A stretch of 64,000 nucleotides of DNA from Streptomyces seoulensis (GTDB lineage: Bacteria; Actinomycetota; Actinomycetes; Streptomycetales; Streptomycetaceae), in contig NZ_AP025667.1 in the NCBI RefSeq assembly GCF_022846655.1, positions 4,873,001-4,937,000 of the forward strand, in the 5' to 3' direction. Below are positions 7,938 through 16,160 of this stretch, one piece after another. Positions within the stretch are counted from its first letter, which is position 1. Each line of letters starts with the position of its first letter. Position numbers and translations under genes: made by a program. Below the pieces are notes generated by a model. The model did not search any database, was not told the DNA's origin, and was given only the letters and a program-made list of their open reading frames with translations.

Positions 7938-9216
7938 CTGGGGCGGCAACGTGACCGCCCGGCCCGCCCGGCAGGTGACGCCGGCCTCGGTCGAGGAACT
8001 GGCCGCGGAGGTGCGCGGGGCCGCCGAACGCGGTCAGCGGGTGAAGGCGGTGGGCACCGGACACTCCTTCACCTCGGTCGCCGCCACGGACGGGGTGCTG
8101 ATCCGCCCGGATCTGCTGACCGGCATCCGCGGCATCGACCGCACCGCCATGACCGTGACGGTCGAGGCGGGCACTCCGCTCAAGCGCCTCAACGCGGCGC
8201 TGGCGCGCGAGGGTCTGTCGCTCACCAACATGGGCGACATCATGGAGCAGACGGTCGCCGGGGCCACCAGCACCGGCACCCACGGCACCGGCCGGGAGTC
8301 CGGCTCCATAGCCGCCCAGATCACGGGGCTCGAACTCGTCACCGCCGACGGCTCGGTGCTCACCTGCTCGGCCGGGCAGAACCCCGAGGTGTTCGCGGCC
8401 GCCCGGATCGGCCTCGGCGCGCTGGGTGTCGTCACCGCGCTGACCCTCGCCGTGGAGCCGCTGTTCCTCCTCACCGCGCGCGAGGAGCCGATGCCGCTCG
8501 ACCGGGTACTGGCCGAGTTCGATCAACTCTGGGCGGAGAACGAGCACTTCGAGTTCTACTGGTTCCCGCACACCGGCAGCACCAACACCAAGCGCAACAA
8601 CCGCAGCGAGGGCCCCGCGCGACCGGTGGGGCGGGCCGCCGGCTGGTTCGAGGACGAGTTCCTGTCCAACGGCGTCTTCCAGGTGGCCCAGTGGGCTGGC
8701 CGCGCGGCCCCCGTCTCCGTCCCGACCATCGCCCGGATCTCCAGCCGGGCCCTGTCGGCGCGGTCCTACACCGACATCCCGTACCGGGTGTTCACCTCAC
8801 CGCGCCGGGTGCGGTTCGTGGAGATGGAGTACGCGGTGCCCCGCGCGGCGCTGGCGGAGACGCTGCGCGAGCTGAAGGCGGTGATCGAACGCTCGGGTCT
8901 GCGGATCAGCTTCCCGGTCGAGGTGCGCACCGCCCCGGCGGACGACATCGCGCTGTCCACGGCCTCGGGCCGGGACAGCGCGTACATCGCCGTGCACATG
9001 TTCCGGGGCACCCCGTATCAGGCGTACTTCAGCGCGGCCGAGCGTGTGTTCACCGCGCACGAGGGGCGGCCGCACTGGGGGAAGGTGCACACGCGGGACG
9101 CGGGGTACCTCGAAGGGGTGTATCCGCGCTTCACCGAGTTCACGGCAGTGCGGAACCGACTGGATCCGGAACGCCTGTTCCAGAACGACTACTTGCGGAG
9201 GGTTCTGGGGCGGTAG
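7897..9216 (+). CDS. FAD-linked sugar-lactone oxidase
   Basis: A 439-residue flavoprotein of the D-arabinono-1,4-lactone / L-gulono-lactone / alditol oxidase family. The N-terminal FAD-binding domain shows 'GTGHSFTSVAATDG' (54-66), where the family often attaches or contacts FAD, and 'STGTHGTG' (125-132). The C-terminal part ends with the conserved 'HWGK' (His393) and 'RNRLDPERLFQNDYL'. The TTG at 7897 is the likely start: GGGAGG lies 5 bp ahead, and it overlaps the end of the MFS gene. Substrate cannot be chosen between aldonolactones and alditols from sequence alone. Its last 77 bp overlap tail-to-tail with the gene on the other strand. Confidence 0.85.
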   Translation: MSSTASGKHGTWRNWGGNVTARPARQVTPASVEELAAEVRGAAERGQRVKAVGTGHSFTSVAATDGVLIRPDLLTGIRGIDRTAMTVTVEAGTPLKRLNAALAREGLSLTNMGDIMEQTVAGATSTGTHGTGRESGSIAAQITGLELVTADGSVLTCSAGQNPEVFAAARIGLGALGVVTALTLAVEPLFLLTAREEPMPLDRVLAEFDQLWAENEHFEFYWFPHTGSTNTKRNNRSEGPARPVGRAAGWFEDEFLSNGVFQVAQWAGRAAPVSVPTIARISSRALSARSYTDIPYRVFTSPRRVRFVEMEYAVPRAALAETLRELKAVIERSGLRISFPVEVRTAPADDIALSTASGRDSAYIAVHMFRGTPYQAYFSAAERVFTAHEGRPHWGKVHTRDAGYLEGVYPRFTEFTAVRNRLDPERLFQNDYLRRVLGR

Positions 9217-9901
9217 GCGTCGACCCGGTCGTCCCCTCGCTGGGCGTGGGGGCCGTGGTGGTCGCGTCCTGGCCGGGCTCGGTGCTCGGCCGGCCGCTCG
9301 GGGTCCTGGTGGTCTCGGGCGTGGTCGGACGCGTCGTGGCACCGCCACCGCCGGACGGGGTCTCCTCGGTCGGGGCCGTCGTCCCGGACGGGGTGGTGAC
9401 GGGCGCCGGGTCGTCGTCGTCCCTGCGGTGGTGGTGGGAGGAGCCACGGCCGCCGACGGCGTCGCTGACGGTGGTGCCCGAGCCGCCGCTGAAGTTGTTG
9501 CCGGACGCCGCCTCGTAGGCGGTGATGCCACCCATCGTGACGCCGAAGACCAGGGCCGCGGCGAGGAGCGGGCGCTTCCAGCTCTTGACCTTCGCGCGGT
9601 AGACGGTGCCCTCGGTGAACGTGCCCTCCACCGGCTCCGGATGACCCGCGACGGCCCCCACACGGGGGCGCGTGGTGTCCCTGGCCTCGCGGATCTGCTC
9701 CCCCGTGCTCCGGAAGAGCTGCTGGAAGACCGAGCCGCCGCACGTGGCGACGATGCTGACCACTCCGGCGCCCAGGATCGTGCCGTACACCCCGAAGTAG
9801 GAGGCCATCTTGGCCGCCACGATCGCCGCGAGCGCACTGCCCGCGACCTGGGGGACGTTCAGGTCGAACCGCTTTCGACCCGCATCGGGCGTTTCACGCA
9901 T
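9140..9901 (-). CDS. Thr/Pro-rich membrane protein
   Basis: A 253-residue protein of unknown function. After about 20 polar residues comes a hydrophobic, Gly/Ala-rich region that may form one or two membrane helices, then a hydrophilic loop, a clear TM helix 'PLLAAALVFGVTMGGITAYEAA', and an extended C-terminal tail rich in Thr, Pro, Ser and Gly that would face outward. ATG at 9901 is the first start with Streptomyces-like codon use after it. The stop lies inside the oxidase gene on the other strand, a 77-bp convergent overlap. Proteins of this shape are common near sepH in streptomycetes, but I know no function. Confidence 0.7.
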   Translation of the reverse strand: MRETPDAGRKRFDLNVPQVAGSALAAIVAAKMASYFGVYGTILGAGVVSIVATCGGSVFQQLFRSTGEQIREARDTTRPRVGAVAGHPEPVEGTFTEGTVYRAKVKSWKRPLLAAALVFGVTMGGITAYEAASGNNFSGGSGTTVSDAVGGRGSSHHHRRDDDDPAPVTTPSGTTAPTEETPSGGGGATTRPTTPETTRTPSGRPSTEPGQDATTTAPTPSEGTTGSTPTAPEPSASSRSGTGVPDPVGSALP

Positions 9902-10395
9902 ACCCGGAACCTGCCTGCCTTTCCCGTACTCGATCAGATGCGCGACCACCGCCGGCCGGTGGATCGCACGAGTGAGGGACGTGCGGACGAAACCATTAGT
10001 TCCGTTTCGCCGGATTGCGTGAACTTCGCCACGTTGGTGCATGGCGGAACCCGCCCATGGGCGGCCAAGTCGCACCCCGCGACTGAAGTTGAATGGCGCG
10101 CCGAAGCACGCGCATGGCCCGAATGGAGTACTGTTGCGAGCCCTGGGCACCGGTGTCCCATAGGGATGTCCGGGGGCCCGCAGGGCCGCCAGGAGGGGGA
10201 AAGTTGCACAGGGTGATGAAGTTCGTCACTCAGCGTTGCGAACAAGTAACCGTGTCATAACGGCAGTGCTGGGCCAGTGCCCGACACGCCGGGCAACTCG
10301 GCAAGGTTGTGGCAGGTTGCGCTCGGGCAGGCCACACTCGACTAGCGGAAGCAGCGACGCACGTGACGTCGGCAGGCACCATCCGGGAGGTCCCC
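9902..10395. other. sepH 5' region with hairpin
   Basis: A 494-bp non-coding region between the divergent membrane-protein gene and sepH. It holds both promoters. The only distinct structure is a small inverted repeat, TGCCCG-6 bp-CGGGCA at 10278-10295, about 100 bp ahead of the sepH start, which may lie in its leader. A TCGACTAGC sequence about 50 bp ahead of the start resembles a -10 region and recurs ahead of parC, but no matching -35 is clear. Confidence 0.45.
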
Positions 10396-11436
10396 ATGCC
10401 CGAACTGCGTGTCGTGGCCGTCTCGAATGACGGCACACGGCTGGTGCTCAAGGCTGCCGACGCGACGGAGTACACCCTTCCGATCGACGAGCGGCTGCGC
10501 GCCGCCGTGCGCGGTGACCGCCCCCGCCTCGGCCAGATCGAGATCGAGGTGGAGAGCCACCTCCGCCCCCGGGACATCCAGGCGCGGATACGAGCAGGTG
10601 CCACCGCGGAAGAGGTCGCCCAGCTCGCCGGCATCCCGGTCGACCGGGTCCGCCGCTTCGAGGGACCCGTACTCGCCGAGCGCGCCTTCATGGCCGAGCG
10701 CGCCCGCAAGACCCCCGTCCGCCGCCCCGGCGAGAACTCCGGCCCGCTGCTCGGCGAGGCCGTGCAGGAGCGGCTGTTGCTGCGGGGCGCCGACAAGGAC
10801 ACCGTGCAGTGGGACTCCTGGCGCCGGGACGACGGCACCTGGGAGGTCCTGCTCGTCTACCTGGTCGCGGGTGAACCGCACTCGGCGAGCTGGACGTACG
10901 ACCCGCCCCGGCGGCTCGTCCAGGCCGTCGACGACGAGGCGCGCTCGCTGATCGGCGAGTCCGACGACCTCGCGGTGCCCGAGCCCAGCTTCCCGTTCGT
11001 CCCGCGCATCGCGCGGCTGCCGCGCGACCGCGGCATGGACCGCGCCCTCGACCGGGGCGACCGCGAGCGGCCCAGCCTGCCCGCGCAGCCGTCCGAGCCC
11101 GTCGACGAGAGCACGAGCGAACGCGACTCCCTGACCAGCCTGTTGGAGGCCGTGCCAAGCTTCCGGGGCGACCTGGTGGTGCCGGAACGGCCCCCGGAGC
11201 CTCCGGAGGAGCCGGCCGAGGAGGTCCTGGAGGAGGAGCCCCCGGCGCCCGCCGCGTCGGCCGGTTCCGCGTACGCGGACGTGCTCATGCCCCGCGCCGT
11301 CTCCAGCCACCGCGACCGGCTGACCGGCGCGACCGACCGCCAGGCCGAGGCCGACGGGGTGCGCCCCGGCCGCCGGGCCGCCGTACCGAGCTGGGACGAG
11401 ATCGTGTTCGGCACCCGGCGCAAGAAGCAGGAGTAG
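10396..11436 (+). CDS. sepH: SepH, FtsZ-binding cell division protein
   Basis: A 346-residue protein matching actinobacterial SepH (DUF3071): 'PELRVVAVSNDGTRLVLKAADATEYTLPID' at the N-terminus, a helix-turn-helix-like segment 'GATAEEVAQLAGIPVDRVRRFEGPVLAERA' (about 70-100), then 'VQWDSWRRDDGTWEVLLVY'. A long disordered acidic, Pro-rich region follows, with a conserved C-terminal end 'GRRAAVPSWDEIVFGTRRKKQE'. SepH binds FtsZ and promotes filament assembly during vegetative and sporulation septation; the N-terminal HTH-like part acts on FtsZ rather than DNA (recalled from published work). ATG at 10396 follows GGGAGG by 6 bp. Confidence 0.92.
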   Translation: MPELRVVAVSNDGTRLVLKAADATEYTLPIDERLRAAVRGDRPRLGQIEIEVESHLRPRDIQARIRAGATAEEVAQLAGIPVDRVRRFEGPVLAERAFMAERARKTPVRRPGENSGPLLGEAVQERLLLRGADKDTVQWDSWRRDDGTWEVLLVYLVAGEPHSASWTYDPPRRLVQAVDDEARSLIGESDDLAVPEPSFPFVPRIARLPRDRGMDRALDRGDRERPSLPAQPSEPVDESTSERDSLTSLLEAVPSFRGDLVVPERPPEPPEEPAEEVLEEEPPAPAASAGSAYADVLMPRAVSSHRDRLTGATDRQAEADGVRPGRRAAVPSWDEIVFGTRRKKQE

Positions 11437-11452
11437 CCCGGCTGTCGGGGTG

Positions 11453-11476
11453 GAGTGGGGGCACCTTCCCCCACTC
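11453..11476. terminator. terminator hairpin sepH / sseA
   Basis: GAGTGGGG and CCCCACTC arms of 8 bp around an 8-base loop, between the convergent sepH and sulfurtransferase genes. It is well placed to end transcription from either side. No run of T follows, as is usual in Streptomyces. Confidence 0.65.
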
Positions 11477-11533
11477 GGCCCTCGCCTGGCGGCGACACAG
11501 GTCCACCCTGCGCCCCGCCCCGCGACTGCGGCC

Positions 11534-12376
11534 CTACCGCGGGTCCGGTCCCACCGCGACCGGGCGGGACGGGTCGGCCGACCACTCCGACCAGGAGCCC
11601 ACGTACAGCGCGGCCGGGATGCCCGCGACCGCGAGGGCCAGTACCTCGTGGGCGGCGGAGACGCCGGAGCCGCAGTAGACACCGACCGGCGCGTCCCCGG
11701 AGACGCCGAGCGCCTTGAAGCGGTCACGCAGGTCGGCGGCGGACAGGAGGCGGCCGTCGGGGCCCACGTTCTCCGCCGTCGGCGCCGACAGCGCGCCCGG
11801 AATGTGCCCGCCCACCCGGTCGATGGGCTCCACCTCGCCCCGGTACCGCTCCCCCGCGCGCGCGTCCAGCAGGACACCCGAGCCCGCGAGTTCGGCCGCG
11901 CTTGCGGCGTCGAGCACCCCGGTCGCCTCCGGCAGCGGCTCGAAGTCGCCCTCCGCCGGGGTCGGTACGTCCGTGGACAGCGGCCCCTCCCACGCCGTCA
12001 ACCCGCCGTCGAGCACCCTCACGTTCGGGTGACCCGTCGCCTGCAGCAGCCACCACGCTCGGGCGGCCGCCCAGCCCTGGCCGCCGTCGTACACGACGAC
12101 CGGGGTGCCGGTGGACACGCCCGCGCGGCGCATGGCAGCGCCGAACTCCGCGATGTCCGGCAGGGGATGACGCCCGCGAGGACCGGGGGCCGACGCCAGT
12201 TCCCTGTTCAGGTCGGCGAAGACCGCGCCGGGGAGGTGTCCGGCCTCGTACGCGGCGCGGGCGTCGAAGGCGGGGGCGTCCGGCGCGCTCAGTTGCCAGC
12301 GCAGGTCCAGCAGCGTCGGCGGGGTCGGTCCGGCCAGGTCCCGGGCGAGTTCGGAGGCGGTGATGATGACTGTCAT
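11534..12376 (-). CDS. sseA: sulfurtransferase, 3-mercaptopyruvate type
   Basis: A 280-residue protein with two rhodanese domains. The C-terminal domain carries the active-site loop 'CGSGVS' with Cys235, the pattern of 3-mercaptopyruvate sulfurtransferases rather than the basic loop of thiosulfate-specific enzymes. The N-terminal domain has 'LLDLRW...GHLPGAVFADL' and lacks a catalytic Cys at its loop ('VVVYDGGQGWAAAR'), as expected. ATG at 12376 is chosen because the codons upstream are atypical. The enzyme transfers sulfane sulfur to thiols or cyanide. It stands alone, convergent with sepH and divergent from the VOC gene. Confidence 0.85.
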   Translation of the reverse strand: MTVIITASELARDLAGPTPPTLLDLRWQLSAPDAPAFDARAAYEAGHLPGAVFADLNRELASAPGPRGRHPLPDIAEFGAAMRRAGVSTGTPVVVYDGGQGWAAARAWWLLQATGHPNVRVLDGGLTAWEGPLSTDVPTPAEGDFEPLPEATGVLDAASAAELAGSGVLLDARAGERYRGEVEPIDRVGGHIPGALSAPTAENVGPDGRLLSAADLRDRFKALGVSGDAPVGVYCGSGVSAAHEVLALAVAGIPAALYVGSWSEWSADPSRPVAVGPDPR

Positions 12377-12662
12377 GACGCCATCCTCGCGCACGGGGTG
12401 GCCGCCACGCCCGGCTCCGGCTACTCTGCTCGGCCGGACGGACCCGATCACACGGCGTACGGTATCGGGCACACAGTGTGCGTTCGGCGGCACTCGCCGG
12501 TCATCGCCCGCGCGGCGAACGGCGGCCGACCGGACCTTCCGCCAGAATCACGCGCCGTCACGTACCGGTGGCGGCACGGGCACGCGGGCGCCGGCTACCG
12601 GCCCCGCCCGCGGGGAGCGGATGCGAGACGGCCCCCAGGAGGGACCGGAGAGGGAGTGATCG

Positions 12663-13460
12663 ATGACCGAGGCACCGGAGTCGGCGGACCCACGAGCCCC
12701 GCACGCGCCCGGCACGCCGTGCTGGGTGAGCCTGATGACGCGGGCGGCGGACGCCGCCGAGGACTTCTACGGGGCCGTGTTCGGCTGGGAGTTCCGGGCC
12801 GGCCCGCTCGGCCGCCCGGTGCGGGCGTCGCTGCACGGGCAGGAGGTGGCGGTCATCAACCAACTGCCCCCGGACGCCGGGCTGTCGGCCGCCTGGACGC
12901 CCTACCTCGCCTCGGACGACGTGGACCTCACGGCCGAGCGGGTGCGGCTGTCCGGCGGCACGGTCGCGGTGGGCCCGCTGGACGCCGGGGACAACGGCCG
13001 GGTGGCCATCGCCGCCGACCCGTCCGGGGCGGTCTTCGGCTTCTGCACCGCCTGGGCGCACCCCGCCAAGGCGGGCGGCGGACCGGGCCTGCCCGCGTGG
13101 ACCGAGCTGCGGACCGCCTCCGCGGTGCGCGTGACGACGTTCTACACGCGGGTGTTCGGCTACGAGGCACAGCCCCCGTCGGCGCCGGACCACATCACCC
13201 TGCGCAGCGGCGGCCGTCCGGTGGTGGCGCTGCGCGGCATGGGCCAGGCGCTCCCCCGCTCCCTGGGCGCGCACTGGATGCCCCACTTCGAGGTGACGGA
13301 CACGGACGCCTCGGTCCGGCAGGTGCTGGACCTCGGTGGCCGTCTGCTGGAGCCGGCCCACGACAGCCCGTACGGCCGGGTGGCCACGGTGGCGGACCCG
13401 CACGGGGCCCGGCTCGGCGTGGTGCGCAGACCGGGGGCGCTGCCACGGCCCCGGAGGTGA
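12663..13460 (+). CDS. VOC (glyoxalase/bleomycin-resistance fold) protein
   Basis: A 265-residue protein made of two tandem VOC domains. The first shows 'SLMTRAADAAEDFYGAVFGWEF' and ends in 'VAIAADPSGAVFGFC'; the second 'VTTFYTRVFGYE' and ends in 'VATVADPHGARLGVV'. Such proteins can bind metals, antibiotics or act as lyases or dioxygenases; no specific function can be given. The metal-ligand positions are not all His/Glu, so binding or carrier roles are possible. ATG at 12663 follows a GAGGGAG sequence. It converges on tdk with a 1-bp gap. Confidence 0.75.
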   Translation: MTEAPESADPRAPHAPGTPCWVSLMTRAADAAEDFYGAVFGWEFRAGPLGRPVRASLHGQEVAVINQLPPDAGLSAAWTPYLASDDVDLTAERVRLSGGTVAVGPLDAGDNGRVAIAADPSGAVFGFCTAWAHPAKAGGGPGLPAWTELRTASAVRVTTFYTRVFGYEAQPPSAPDHITLRSGGRPVVALRGMGQALPRSLGAHWMPHFEVTDTDASVRQVLDLGGRLLEPAHDSPYGRVATVADPHGARLGVVRRPGALPRPRR

Positions 13461-13461
13461 C

Positions 13462-14112
13462 TCAGCCCGAGGTCACCGGAAGCACGTCGGGGGACAGGGC
13501 GCCGGCCTGGGTGGCGGCGGCCGTCATCCGGCGGCGGTGGTGGCGGCGGCACAGGACCTCGTAGCCGATGGCCGTGGCGGGGCGGTTCACGTCGCCGACC
13601 ACCACCTGCTCGCCCTCCACGACCATCTCGCCGCCGACCGTGCGGGCGTTGTGCGTGGCGCGGGCGCCGCACCAGCACATCGCCTCGACCTGGAGCGTCT
13701 CTATCCGGTCGGCGAGTTCGATCAGGCGCTGGGAGCCGGGGAAGAGCTTGGTGCGGAAGTCGGTGGTGATGCCGAAGGCGAAGACGTCGAGGTCCAGGTC
13801 GTCCACCACGCGGGCCAACTGGTCGATCTGCTCGGGGCCGAGGAACTGCGCCTCGTCCACGATCACGTAGTCGACCTTGCCGCCGCGCGACATCAGGGCC
13901 ACGACATGGCCGTACAGGTCCATGCCGGGCATCGCCTCGACCGCGTCGGTGACCAGGCCGAGGCGGGAGGACAGCTTGCCCTCGCCGGCGCGGTCGTCCC
14001 GCGTGAAGATCAGGCCCTGGAGTCCTCGCGCCGAGCGGTTGTGCTCGATCTGCAGAGCCAGGGTCGACTTCCCGCAGTCCATCGTTCCGGAGAAGAACAC
14101 CAGCTCGGGCAT
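13462..14112 (-). CDS. tdk: thymidine kinase
   Basis: A 216-residue type II thymidine kinase, the salvage enzyme forming dTMP. The P-loop 'GTMDCGKST' is at 9-17. 'DEAQF' at 86-90 carries the catalytic Glu87. The zinc site is Cys146 and Cys148 of 'CWC' with Cys188 and His191 of 'CRRH'. The lasso-loop region 'VVVGDVNRPATAIGYEVLCRR' contacts thymidine. All key residues are intact. The gene lies 44 bp downstream of the phosphatase gene at 14157-15347 in the same direction, so it may be part of a three-gene operon. Confidence 0.92.
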   Translation of the reverse strand: MPELVFFSGTMDCGKSTLALQIEHNRSARGLQGLIFTRDDRAGEGKLSSRLGLVTDAVEAMPGMDLYGHVVALMSRGGKVDYVIVDEAQFLGPEQIDQLARVVDDLDLDVFAFGITTDFRTKLFPGSQRLIELADRIETLQVEAMCWCGARATHNARTVGGEMVVEGEQVVVGDVNRPATAIGYEVLCRRHHRRRMTAAATQAGALSPDVLPVTSG

Positions 14113-14156
14113 GAGGGGTTGAGCACCTTTCGGCGAATAGACGGTGGGGGGGAGGG

Positions 14157-15347
14157 TCAGGAGCGGACTTCGAGGAGCGGGACGAGCTGCTCGGCCGGGG
14201 TCATCGAGCCGTGGTTGCCGACCATCAGCGACTCCTTGGGCTCGCGCTCGGAGGCGGTGATCACCACGTCGTCGTGCGCGGCGGCGACCACGTCGCCGAT
14301 CCTCGCGTACACACGCTCGTCCACGTGCGGCCCGAACCAGCCCGCGTCGATCGCCTCGTCGCGGGACGCGATCCAGAAGCGGTCGCCGAGCACCTCGCGC
14401 CAGCAGGTCAGCACGTCGTTCTGGGCGCCGGGCACGGCGTACACGTGCCGGGCGCGGCCCTCGCCGCCGAGGAGGGAGACGCCGGCGCGCAGCTCCCAGT
14501 CCGCGTCGAAGTCGATGCGGTGGTCCTCGTCGAAGGGGATGTCGACCATGCCGTGGTCGGCGGTGACGTAGAGCGCGCTGCGCGGCGGGAGCTGTTCGGC
14601 CAGCCGCTGGGCGAGCCGGTCGACGTACATGAGCTGGCCGCGCCAGGTGTCGGAGCCGACGCCGTAGCGGTGCCCGGCGCCGTCCAGTTCGGCGTAGTAC
14701 GTGTAGACCAGCGAGCGGTCCCCGGCGGCGAGCTGTTCGGCCGCGACGTCCATGCGGTCCTCGCCGCTGAGCCGTCCGAGGAAGGTGCCGCCGCTGAGCG
14801 CGACCTTGGTGAGCGGGGTGTTCTGGAAGTGGGGCGAGGACACCTGGGCGGCGTGCACTCCGGCGCGGTCGGCCAGTTCGAACACCGTCGGGTACGGCTG
14901 CCAGGCGTGCGGCGGGGTCCAGGGCTGCCAGCGGAGCTGGTTCATCAACTGGCCGGTGGCGGGGTCGCGCACCGTGTAGCCGGGCAGGCCGTGCGCGCCG
15001 GGCGGCAGGCCCGTGCCGACGGAGCCCAGCGACGTCGCGGTGGTCGCGGGGTAACCGGCGGTGAGGGGGCGGCCGGTGCCGCCGCGCGAGGAGGCCAGCA
15101 GGGAGTTCAGGAACGGCGCCTCGTCGGGGTGGGCGCGTAGCTGCTCCCAGCCGAGCCCGTCGACGAGGAAGACGCAGACCCGGTCGGCCGGGGTCAGCTC
15201 GGCGATGGTGGGGGTCATGCCGGGGACGCTCAGGCCGGCGGCCAGGGTCGGCAGCAGGTCGGCCAGGGAGCCGCTGCCGTACTCGGGCAGCGGCGCGGTG
15301 TCCAGGGCGAGGGGTTCCAGGGCGTCCCAGGGCGAGGGGTGGGACAT
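14157..15347 (-). CDS. alkaline phosphatase / nucleotide pyrophosphatase family protein
   Basis: A 396-residue member of the alkaline phosphatase superfamily, nucleotide pyrophosphatase/phosphodiesterase type. Metal ligand Asp63 lies in 'FLVDGLGW', the nucleophile Thr region in 'YPATTATSLGSVGTG' (about 99-113), and further ligands in 'AELDGAGHRYG' and 'VTADHGMVD'. No signal peptide is seen, so it is probably cytoplasmic, which is unusual for the superfamily but normal for this actinobacterial subgroup. The ATG at 15347 shares its A with the TGA of the DUF5998 gene upstream, so translation is coupled. Substrate unknown. Confidence 0.8.
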   Translation of the reverse strand: MSHPSPWDALEPLALDTAPLPEYGSGSLADLLPTLAAGLSVPGMTPTIAELTPADRVCVFLVDGLGWEQLRAHPDEAPFLNSLLASSRGGTGRPLTAGYPATTATSLGSVGTGLPPGAHGLPGYTVRDPATGQLMNQLRWQPWTPPHAWQPYPTVFELADRAGVHAAQVSSPHFQNTPLTKVALSGGTFLGRLSGEDRMDVAAEQLAAGDRSLVYTYYAELDGAGHRYGVGSDTWRGQLMYVDRLAQRLAEQLPPRSALYVTADHGMVDIPFDEDHRIDFDADWELRAGVSLLGGEGRARHVYAVPGAQNDVLTCWREVLGDRFWIASRDEAIDAGWFGPHVDERVYARIGDVVAAAHDDVVITASEREPKESLMVGNHGSMTPAEQLVPLLEVRS

Positions 15348-15934
15348 CAGCGCGTGACGTCCGCGGTCGCCTCGGAGATGGCCTGGGCGAAGACGAGCGC
15401 CTGGCGCACGGTCTCCGGGCCGTCCCCGGCCTCGCTCACGCGCAGGCTGAGGTCGTCGGCGGTGGAGCTGCCGGTGTAGCCGTGGTCGGCCTCGCAGTTC
15501 GGGTCGCCGCAGGCGGCGGGCTCCAGGTCGAGACGGCTGACCGCGCCCCAGCCGATGGTGAGGACGACCTCGCGGGGCAGGGTGCCCGGCGTGTACTGCT
15601 CCGGGTTGGCCACCACCCGGCTGACCACGACGGAGGAGATCCGGCCGATCTTCACGGACTCCGTGGACGTGGTGGCGTACGGCGTCGGGGAGGTGCCGTC
15701 GGCGGCCTGCTCGTCGGTGTGGCTGACGATGAAGCGGTTGGCGGTGAGCACGAGGACGGTCACATGGCGGCGGACCTCGTTCTGGTCGAACGTGGTCTCC
15801 TGGTGGACCAGGTACGACCGGACGGGCTCGCCGCCGACAGCGGCCTCCACCGCCTCGGCCACGAGGGCCGGGTAGTAGCCGCTGCGCTCGATCGCCGCGC
15901 GAAGCCCCTGGGTCGTCGTACTGGTCTTGGCCAT
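15347..15934 (-). CDS. DUF5998 family protein
   Basis: A 195-residue conserved actinobacterial protein. Recognisable parts are 'GLRAAIERSGYYPALVAEAVEAAV', 'ETTFDQNEVRRHVTVLVLTANRFIVSHTDE', and a cysteine/histidine segment 'ACGDPNCEADHGY' that may bind metal. The family has no assigned role. ATG at 15934 gives the typical 'MAKTSTTTQ' N-terminus; an ATG 9 bp upstream is possible. Its stop overlaps the start of the phosphatase gene by one base, pointing to a functional pairing. I assign the family by recall. Confidence 0.72.
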   Translation of the reverse strand: MAKTSTTTQGLRAAIERSGYYPALVAEAVEAAVGGEPVRSYLVHQETTFDQNEVRRHVTVLVLTANRFIVSHTDEQAADGTSPTPYATTSTESVKIGRISSVVVSRVVANPEQYTPGTLPREVVLTIGWGAVSRLDLEPAACGDPNCEADHGYTGSSTADDLSLRVSEAGDGPETVRQALVFAQAISEATADVTR

Positions 15935-16093
15935 GGCGTCCATCCTAATCCGTGGGCGGGGGCGCTCCGGGCCAGTCACGGGGACCCGAGGCGTCCCGCC
16001 GGACCAGTCCGACCGGCACCTCGACGCTCTCGGCGGTGATGAGGCAGGACAAGGGTCCGCGTCCGCTGGGGCCGGCGGGAAGGGACGGGCCTC

Positions 16094-16129
16094 GTGTGCG
16101 AGAAGTGAGCTGTGGGACACCTCGCACAC
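16094..16129. terminator. hairpin after patA
   Basis: GTGTGCGAG and CTCGCACAC, 9-bp perfect arms separated by 18 bp, starting 31 bp downstream of the patA stop. It probably ends the patA transcript. It lies in the 220-bp gap that also holds the promoter of the DUF5998 operon, so an operator role is an alternative. Confidence 0.5.
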
Positions 16130-16160
16130 GGTCTCCCTTCGTTCAGTGCCGCGGGACCGC

